A stretch of DNA of 8,679 nt, taken from Bacteroidales bacterium. GTDB taxonomy: Bacteria > Bacteroidota > Bacteroidia > Bacteroidales > Muribaculaceae. Location of the stretch: positions 1 through 8,679 of the forward strand of contig SFMJ01000065.1 in NCBI GenBank assembly GCA_004553095.1, written 5' to 3'. Below, piece by piece: positions 1-5,499 of this stretch (positions are counted from its first letter, which is position 1; each line of letters opens with the position of its first letter). The notes beneath the pieces are model-generated. The model was given only the letters and a program-made list of their open reading frames with translations, was not told the origin of the DNA and did not search any database. Made by a program: the position numbers and the translations under genes.

Positions 1-616
1 TCATAAGATCCTTCTCAAGGTTGATGATGTCGAACAAGACAGTGCTGAGAAGCGCATTTCCTCGTTGGGAATAGTGATATATAAAGATATCTTTCAGTTC
101 ATTGAGTTGCGACCCCATGTGGTCATGATCGATCGAGAACTCAGAGATGCTATAAGCCTCATCCTTCTCGCCGCCAAGGAGTCGCTCCACATATCTGAAC
201 ACCTGGTCGTTCTCATTGGCAAGATGACTGCGGACATCAGCTACATAATCGTCGAAAAACTTTATCAAGAGGAATGACACCTCATTAGTTTCGGAATAAT
301 TGATAGCCTCGATGATCTTCTGACGGATCTTGGGGAGGGATATCTCGATGAAAGAGGCATGAGCGCGCTTAAGATACTCAATAAGAGCCGGCAGCGACAC
401 CGGATATGCAGCGAACTCTTTGCCACTCAGTAGATTACAAACAGCCAAGAATGTGTCGCAATCCACTTGATTGGCATCGCAGGCATCGCGAATAGAGCTG
501 TCGCCGAAACCGAAGGCGATATTAAAGCGGCTGATAGTCATCAGCAGCAGATTATTATCGCGGATCAACTCCCGCATCGTATTCTCAGCTCGATAAGAAC
601 TATGTAGATCAATCAT
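1..616 (-). CDS. Hemerythrin-like diiron protein, RIC/ScdA-like (C-terminus cut by window edge)
   Basis: The frame is open from the ATG at 616-614 to the left edge, giving 205 residues with no stop, so the protein is partial at its C-terminus. Residues about 15-65 resemble the short helical N-terminal domain of RIC/ScdA/YtfE iron-sulfur repair proteins, but the CC pair of that domain is replaced by a FGFGD stretch (36-39 region). Residues about 75-205 look like a hemerythrin four-helix bundle: H86 in KRAHASF, H131 and E135 in HLANEN, and H164/H166 in DHDHMGSQLNEL, which matches the HExxGxxLxxL helix of RIC proteins. The sequence ends in LEKDLM, just where the final HxxxE motif would be expected. 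Family members bind a non-haem diiron site and handle oxygen, nitric oxide or damaged Fe-S clusters; which of these applies here cannot be told. No signal peptide is visible, so it is probably cytoplasmic. It is divergent from the ABC-F gene. The family call is fairly sure, the function is inferred. Confidence 0.8.
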   Translation of the reverse strand, partial: MIDLHSSYRAENTMRELIRDNNLLLMTISRFNIAFGFGDSSIRDACDANQVDCDTFLAVCNLLSGKEFAAYPVSLPALIEYLKRAHASFIEISLPKIRQKIIEAINYSETNEVSFLLIKFFDDYVADVRSHLANENDQVFRYVERLLGGEKDEAYSISEFSIDHDHMGSQLNELKDIFIYHYSQRGNALLSTVLFDIINLEKDLM

Positions 617-644
617 GCACTCTTAAAAAAAGAAATATATAATG

Positions 645-652
645 CAAATTTA
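645..652 (-). promoter_or_regulatory. Putative Bacteroidota -7 box for the hemerythrin gene
   Basis: Read on the minus strand this is TAAATTTG, an exact match to the Bacteroidota -7 consensus TAnnTTTG. Transcription would begin near 640 and give a leader of roughly 25 nt before the start codon at 616. No TTTG-type -33 element stands at the usual spacing. The region is AT-rich, so a chance match is possible. Confidence 0.4.
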
Positions 653-654
653 AT

Positions 655-662
655 TAATTTTG
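655..662 (+). promoter_or_regulatory. Putative upstream -7 box for the ABC-F gene
   Basis: TAATTTTG matches TAnnTTTG exactly. Use of this box would start the ABC-F transcript near 667 with a leader of about 40 nt. A -33 element is not evident. It lies only 2 bp from the minus-strand box at 645-652, so the two divergent promoters would compete for polymerase if both are real. Confidence 0.3.
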
Positions 663-695
663 GCAAAAATGGGTTAAGGTATGGGAAAGATTTTG

Positions 696-703
696 TAATT
701 TTG
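696..703 (+). promoter_or_regulatory. Putative -7 box 4 nt before the ABC-F start codon
   Basis: A second exact TAnnTTTG match (TAATTTTG) ends 4 nt before the ATG at 708. With the usual spacing of this element, transcription would start at or within a few bases of the start codon, giving a leaderless or nearly leaderless mRNA. No good -33 element is seen about 19 bp upstream, where the sequence is GTTAAGG. Confidence 0.42.
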
Positions 704-707
704 AAGC

Positions 708-2669
708 ATGATTTCGATAAACAACCTAAGTGTAGAGTTTTCGGCTCGACCACTATTCACAGATATTAGTTTTGTAATAAACGATAATGACAAGATAGCG
801 CTTACCGGCAAGAATGGTGCCGGCAAGTCGACCTTGCTCAAGATACTTGCGGGGCTTGAGGCACCGACCTCAGGGAGCATCGGCAAGCCCAACGATCTGA
901 CGATCGGATATCTGCCACAGCAGATGCAACTTGCCGACGACACGACGCTGATCAACGAAGCCAAGAAGGCGTTCAGCGACATCGAACAGATCAAAGAAGA
1001 GATCGAACGGGTGAACCAAGCGATGGCAGAATCGACCGATTACGACTCCCCCGACTACCACAATCTGATCGACCGGCTCACCTATCTCAACGAGCGATTA
1101 GAGATCGAAGGAGCATCGAACATGGAGGCGGAGATTGAGACGACACTTGTCGGTTTGGGATTCAGTCCCGATGATTTCGGGCGCGCCACCTACGAATTTT
1201 CGGGCGGCTGGAGGATGCGTATCGAGCTTGCGAAAATACTGTTGCGCCGCCCCGACGTGCTTCTCCTCGACGAGCCCACCAACCACCTTGACATCGAGTC
1301 TATACAATGGTTGGAGCAGTTTATGACCACCAAAGCCAAGGCTGTGGTATTGGTGAGTCACGACCGTGCATTTCTTGACAACGTGACCAAGCGAACCATC
1401 GAGATCTCCTGCGGCAAAGCCTACGACTACAAGGTGAACTACTCCAAATTCGTAGAGCTTCGCAAAGAGCGCATCGAACAGCAACGGCGTGCCTACGACA
1501 ACCAGCAGAAGCAGATCTCCGACATCGAAGACTTCGTAGAGCGCTTCCGCTACAAAGCCACCAAAGCCAACCAGGTGCAGAGCCGCATCAAGCAGCTTGA
1601 GAAGATTGTGCCTATCGAGATCGATGAGGTCGACAATTCGAGGTTGCGGCTGAAATTTCCGCCGGCGTCACGTTCGGGCGACTTCCCTCTGATTGTAGAG
1701 AATTTGGGTAAAGCCTACGGCGATCATCAGGTGTTCGACCATGTCGAATTTACCATACGTCGCGGCGAGAAAGTGGCATTCGTCGGCAAGAATGGTGAGG
1801 GTAAATCCACCTTGGTGAAATGCATCATGTCAGAGATCGACTATACCGGCACACTGAAGATCGGGCACAATGTCAATATCGGCTACTTCGCTCAGAATCA
1901 GGCACAACTACTCGACGGCGAACTCACCGTATTTGAGACCATCGACAATGTAGCCACCGGCGACATGCGCACCAAAGTGCGAGACATCCTGGGTGCATTC
2001 ATGTTTGGCGGCGAAGCCTCCGACAAGAAAGTTAAAGTGCTGTCGGGAGGTGAGAAGACACGCCTCGCCATGATCAAACTGCTCCTTGAGCCGGTCAACT
2101 TCCTAATCCTCGACGAGCCCACCAACCACCTCGACATACAGACCAAAGATATCCTCAAAGAGGCGATCCGCGACTTCGATGGCACCGTGATTATAGTGAG
2201 TCACGACCGTTACTTCCTCGATGGACTCGTGGACAAAGTCTATGAATTTGGCGGAGGCAAAGTCCGTGAGAACTTAGGGGGCATCTATGAGTTCTTGCAG
2301 AAGAAAAAGCTGGACAATCTACAGCAGTTGGAGCTGAGCAAATCGGAGAAACGGCCGGCAGCAGGCGTGGCTACGGCGGAAGACACGGTGTCGGCAGCTG
2401 CCGAAGAGAAGATGGCTCGCAAGCTCAGCTATGCCGAGCAGAAAGAGAGGGCGAAGGCCCTCAACCGCGCCACCAAGGGGGTAGAGACAGCCGAAAGCGA
2501 AGTCAATCGCCTTGAGGCGGAGATGGCAGACCTCGAATCGAAGATTGCCGCCGGAGATGCCTCCACCGAGACGCTCGACAAATATCAGACCACTCAACAG
2601 CAGCTCCAAGAGGCTATGGAGAAATGGGAAGAAGCCTCCCTCTATCTCGAAAGCCTCAACAACGAATAA
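708..2669 (+). CDS. ABC-F family ATPase (YheS/Uup-like, ribosome-associated type)
   Basis: This 653-residue protein has two ABC ATPase domains in one chain and no membrane segments, the ABC-F plan. Domain 1: Walker A GKNGAGKST at 34-42, Q71/Q72, signature FSGGW 164-168, Walker B LLLDEP with D188/E189, H-loop H218. A charged helical linker (about 240-310, with RYKATKANQVQSR) corresponds to the P-site tRNA interaction motif. Domain 2: GKNGEGKST 360-368, LSGGE 445-449, Walker B D469/E470, H499. All catalytic residues are present. A charged, coiled-coil-like tail (about 570-650) follows, as in Uup-type members. ABC-F proteins bind the ribosomal E site and modulate translation; some give antibiotic resistance, but nothing here points to that, and a housekeeping YheS/Uup-like role is more likely. 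The start at 708 fits the usual family N-terminus (MISINNLSVEF). The first roughly 80 bases are clearly richer in A+T than the rest, as is common for efficiently started genes. It leads the four-gene plus-strand run. Confidence 0.93.
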   Translation: MISINNLSVEFSARPLFTDISFVINDNDKIALTGKNGAGKSTLLKILAGLEAPTSGSIGKPNDLTIGYLPQQMQLADDTTLINEAKKAFSDIEQIKEEIERVNQAMAESTDYDSPDYHNLIDRLTYLNERLEIEGASNMEAEIETTLVGLGFSPDDFGRATYEFSGGWRMRIELAKILLRRPDVLLLDEPTNHLDIESIQWLEQFMTTKAKAVVLVSHDRAFLDNVTKRTIEISCGKAYDYKVNYSKFVELRKERIEQQRRAYDNQQKQISDIEDFVERFRYKATKANQVQSRIKQLEKIVPIEIDEVDNSRLRLKFPPASRSGDFPLIVENLGKAYGDHQVFDHVEFTIRRGEKVAFVGKNGEGKSTLVKCIMSEIDYTGTLKIGHNVNIGYFAQNQAQLLDGELTVFETIDNVATGDMRTKVRDILGAFMFGGEASDKKVKVLSGGEKTRLAMIKLLLEPVNFLILDEPTNHLDIQTKDILKEAIRDFDGTVIIVSHDRYFLDGLVDKVYEFGGGKVRENLGGIYEFLQKKKLDNLQQLELSKSEKRPAAGVATAEDTVSAAAEEKMARKLSYAEQKERAKALNRATKGVETAESEVNRLEAEMADLESKIAAGDASTETLDKYQTTQQQLQEAMEKWEEASLYLESLNNE

Positions 2670-2678
2670 CCGCCCCAT

Positions 2679-2747
2679 CACTCTCCTACTCAGACACTTA
2701 CCACTCTCCTACTAAGGCACTTACCACTCTCCTACTCAGACACTTAC
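2679..2747 (+). repeat. Three tandem copies of a 23-bp C-rich repeat
   Basis: The copies occupy 2679-2701, 2702-2724 and 2725-2747 with no spacer. Copies 1 and 3 are identical; copy 2 differs at two bases (CTAAGG where the others have CTCAGA). Each unit starts CACTCTCCTACT and ends CACTTAC. The 69 nt hold 29 C and only 4 G, so the plus-strand RNA should be mostly unstructured. The unit length is not a multiple of three, which argues against a coding role. It fills most of the gap between the ABC-F stop and the peptidase start. Function unknown; a Rho-loading site, an mRNA linker or a neutral minisatellite are all possible. Confidence 0.95.
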
Positions 2748-2773
2748 GAATCAAATATCGACCCAAACAAGAC

Positions 2774-4753
2774 ATGACAGATATGGTAAAACATGGCATA
2801 AACCGAGAAAACCTTGACCCACAAATCGATCCTCGCTACGACTTCTATCATTATTCCAACGGAGGATGGCAGAAGAATCATCCACTCAAGGGAGAATACT
2901 CCTCATTCGGCACCTTCAATGTGCTGGCAGAAGAGGCTCGCGACAATGTAAGAGACCTGATAGAGCACTTGGCGGAAGATCCCGAATCTAAGCAGCGCGA
3001 CAGCATCGCCCAGAAGATCGCCGACCTATATGCCATGGGACTTGACATGGAGCGTCGAGACCGGGAGGGTGCCGAACCGATGCAGCCGGTGTTGCAACGC
3101 ATCGAGGGCTTCACACGCGACAAAATGGCAGAGACCATCGCTTGGCTTGCCATGGGCTTGGATAGCACATTCTTCGGTTATGGAGTGGGGGCAGATGCCG
3201 GCAATTCAGACATCAACATCCTTCACATCATGGAAGTTGGGCTCGGGCTTGGCGACCGCGACTACTACTTGGTAGAGAGCGAGACCAACGATCGGATCAT
3301 GTCAGCATATCGCAAATATATCAAAGAATTAATGATGCTGGCTCGCTATGACGAAGAGTCGGCACAGCGCATCAGCGACAATGTGGTGAGGATAGAGACC
3401 GAATATGCGCGCCATAAGAAGACACGCGAAGAGCAGCGTGATCCCCTATTGCGATATAACATCCGCACCATCGACGAGATTTGCGACACATATCCCAACA
3501 TCCCCTGGCGCGAGATCTTCCGGCTCTCCGGGCTCAAGGATGTGAAGCGAGCCAATATCACCTCCCCGCGGTATATGGAGTTCATCAACGAATATCTGCC
3601 ACAACTTACTGACAGAGAGATTAAAGACATGATGGCATACGGGTCGGTATCCTCCTCTGCCAATGTGCTCGACAGTCGATTCTATGAAGTGGCATTTGAG
3701 ATGTATAGCCGTGTGATGCATGGCATCGAAGAGCATAAGCCCTTGTGGAAACGAGCCATGGCGATACCGAGCTCTATGTTTGGCGAGGCTATCGGCCAGT
3801 TGTATGTCAAGAAATACTTTCCTGAAGAGAACAAGGTCTATATGGTAGGGCTTGTGGAGAATCTCCGCAAAGCACTTGCCCGTCACATCGAGGCATTGAC
3901 ATGGATGAGCGATGCCACCAAAGCCAATGCGCTCGACAAATTGGCGTCATTGCGAGTCAAGATCGGTTATCCCGACAAATGGAAAGACTATTCAGAGATC
4001 CATATCGACCCGTCGAAGAGCTACATGGAGAATGTGTTGGCAGCCTCGGAGTGGTTTACCAAAGACAATTTCAGCAAGATGGATCAGCCGGTCGACCGCG
4101 ACGAATGGCACATGTTTCCCCAGACGGTCAATGCCTACTACTCCCCTATCACCAACGAGATATGCTTTCCGGCAGGCATCTTGCAGCCCCCCTTCTTCGA
4201 CATCACTGCCGATGATGCGATGAACTATGGAGCCATCGGCGTGGTGATCGGTCATGAGATGACCCATGGTTTCGACGATAGCGGCAGAAGATATGACAAG
4301 TCGGGCAACCTCTGCAACTGGTGGAGCGAAGAAGATGAGACACAGTTCAAGCAGCTCACCGCCCGCCTCGTGAAGCAGTTTGACGAGGTGGAAGTAGCCC
4401 CCGGTGTCAAAGCCAACGGCACCTATACCCTTGGCGAGAACATCGCCGACCAGGGGGGACTGCGCATAGCGCTGACAGCCTATCTCGCCTCAAGAGGCGA
4501 GAGTGTGGAAAGTGAAGGATGTAATGATGGCTTCACACCGTTGCAGCGCTTCTACCTATCCTACGCCGGCGTGTGGGCACAAAACATACGCCATGAAGAT
4601 ATCTTGGCACGCACACAGGATGATCCTCACTCCTTGGCGCTAAACCGAGTAAATGTGACACTCAAGAACATTCAGGAATTTTGCGAGGCCTTCGGCATCA
4701 AAGATGGAGATGCAATGTATCGCGACGAATCCGACAGAGTGATAATATGGTAG
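2774..4753 (+). CDS. M13 family zinc endopeptidase (neprilysin/PepO-like), cytoplasmic form
   Basis: This 659-residue protein covers the full M13 architecture. The N-terminal domain carries the family hallmark DFYHYSNGGWQKNHPL (23-38). The catalytic domain has NAYYSPITNEICFPAGILQP (453-472), the zinc motif HEMTH with H494, E495 and H498, third ligand E555 in GENIADQGG, and substrate-binding H619 and R625 in DPHSLALNR. The end, DRVIIW, matches the usual M13 C-terminus, so it is intact. Family members hydrolyse oligopeptides on the amino side of hydrophobic residues. The ATG at 2774 gives an N-terminus (MTDMVKHGINRENLDP) running straight into the conserved fold; ATG 2783 is an alternative. The frame is open back to 2624, but that extension overlaps ABC-F and runs through the tandem repeat, so it was not used. 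No signal peptide or lipobox is visible, unlike the exported M13 peptidases common in Bacteroidales, which suggests turnover of internal or imported peptides. It overlaps aroE by 7 nt. Confidence 0.92.
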   Translation: MTDMVKHGINRENLDPQIDPRYDFYHYSNGGWQKNHPLKGEYSSFGTFNVLAEEARDNVRDLIEHLAEDPESKQRDSIAQKIADLYAMGLDMERRDREGAEPMQPVLQRIEGFTRDKMAETIAWLAMGLDSTFFGYGVGADAGNSDINILHIMEVGLGLGDRDYYLVESETNDRIMSAYRKYIKELMMLARYDEESAQRISDNVVRIETEYARHKKTREEQRDPLLRYNIRTIDEICDTYPNIPWREIFRLSGLKDVKRANITSPRYMEFINEYLPQLTDREIKDMMAYGSVSSSANVLDSRFYEVAFEMYSRVMHGIEEHKPLWKRAMAIPSSMFGEAIGQLYVKKYFPEENKVYMVGLVENLRKALARHIEALTWMSDATKANALDKLASLRVKIGYPDKWKDYSEIHIDPSKSYMENVLAASEWFTKDNFSKMDQPVDRDEWHMFPQTVNAYYSPITNEICFPAGILQPPFFDITADDAMNYGAIGVVIGHEMTHGFDDSGRRYDKSGNLCNWWSEEDETQFKQLTARLVKQFDEVEVAPGVKANGTYTLGENIADQGGLRIALTAYLASRGESVESEGCNDGFTPLQRFYLSYAGVWAQNIRHEDILARTQDDPHSLALNRVNVTLKNIQEFCEAFGIKDGDAMYRDESDRVIIW

Positions 4754-5499
4754 AACTTGGGTTGATCGGTTATCCGTTGGGACATTCCTTTTCGCCACGC
4801 TACTTCGAGCACAAATTCAGGCTCGAAGGGGTGGAAGGGCGCTATGACCTCTACCCTATTTCCGACATTAGCCTATTGCCGGATCTGCTCGACCGGCATC
4901 CTGGGCTCCTCGGTCTCAACGTCACCATCCCCTACAAAGAGCAGGTGCTACCCTACTTGGACCATCTTTCCGACGATGCCCGAGCCATCGGTGCCGTGAA
5001 TGTAATCAAGATTGGCCATACGGCAGATGGCACAAGAATCTTGTCGGGTCATAACACCGACTGGCAGGGATTCCTTCAGCCCCTCCTTCCACTGCTGCAT
5101 GGCGACTGTCGGCGATCTTTGGTATTAGGCACCGGAGGGGCATCGAAGGGAGTATGCTATGCGCTTCAGACACAAGGCATAGCCACAACGTTGGTGTCAC
5201 GTCGACCGGCTCCCGGCAGCGGCATGATAGGTTATGATCAGATCACTCGCGAAGTGATCGAAGATCACAAGATTATCGTCAATGCCACACCGCGAGGTAT
5301 GTTTCCCAACGTCGATGATGCCCCCGACTTAGACTATGGATATATCACACCAAGGCATATCTGCTACGATCTTATCTACAATCCGGAGGAGACTCAATTC
5401 ATGCGGCGAAGTCGCCGGCAGGGTGCCGTGGTTAAGAATGGCTTGGAGATGCTCCATCGACAAGCCGACATCGCCTACGATATTTGGATGCAGAGATGA
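4747..5499 (+). CDS. aroE: Shikimate dehydrogenase (NADP+)
   Basis: AroE reduces 3-dehydroshikimate to shikimate with NADPH, the fourth step of chorismate and aromatic amino acid synthesis, in the cytoplasm. The 250-residue product is near the usual length, slightly short. Substrate-binding and catalytic motifs are all visible: SFSP with S14 and S16, NVTIPYKE with catalytic K64, and NTDWQGF with catalytic D105. The nucleotide-binding loop is GTGGASKG (128-135), followed by SRRP at 151-154, where a basic residue would fit the 2'-phosphate of NADPH. VNATPRGM (178-185), YDLIYNP (207-213) and NGLEMLHRQA (231-240) are further AroE landmarks. The ATG at 4747 was chosen because MVELGLIGYPLGHSFSP is the standard N-terminus; a longer open frame from 4681 would add 22 unrelated residues inside the peptidase gene. 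It overlaps the peptidase stop by 7 nt and shares an ATGA junction with comEC, so translation is probably coupled on both sides. Confidence 0.95.
   Translation: MVELGLIGYPLGHSFSPRYFEHKFRLEGVEGRYDLYPISDISLLPDLLDRHPGLLGLNVTIPYKEQVLPYLDHLSDDARAIGAVNVIKIGHTADGTRILSGHNTDWQGFLQPLLPLLHGDCRRSLVLGTGGASKGVCYALQTQGIATTLVSRRPAPGSGMIGYDQITREVIEDHKIIVNATPRGMFPNVDDAPDLDYGYITPRHICYDLIYNPEETQFMRRSRRQGAVVKNGLEMLHRQADIAYDIWMQR

Noticed and set aside
65..277. A 70-residue plus-strand open frame
   Set aside because: It lies antisense inside the hemerythrin gene, whose minus-strand frame shows clear family motifs; no independent support.
708..2669. Possible antibiotic-resistance ABC-F
   Set aside because: The protein has the linker and coiled-coil tail of housekeeping YheS/Uup-like members, and there is no regulatory leader peptide or mobile context.
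2624..2773. A 50-residue N-terminal extension of the peptidase frame
   Set aside because: It overlaps the ABC-F coding end, passes through the 23-bp tandem repeat and has no signal peptide or family similarity; the frame is probably open by chance.
5484..5495. TTG start four codons before the chosen comEC ATG
   Set aside because: The ATG at 5496 forms a standard ATGA overlap with the aroE stop; the TTG adds only MDAE-type residues with no support.
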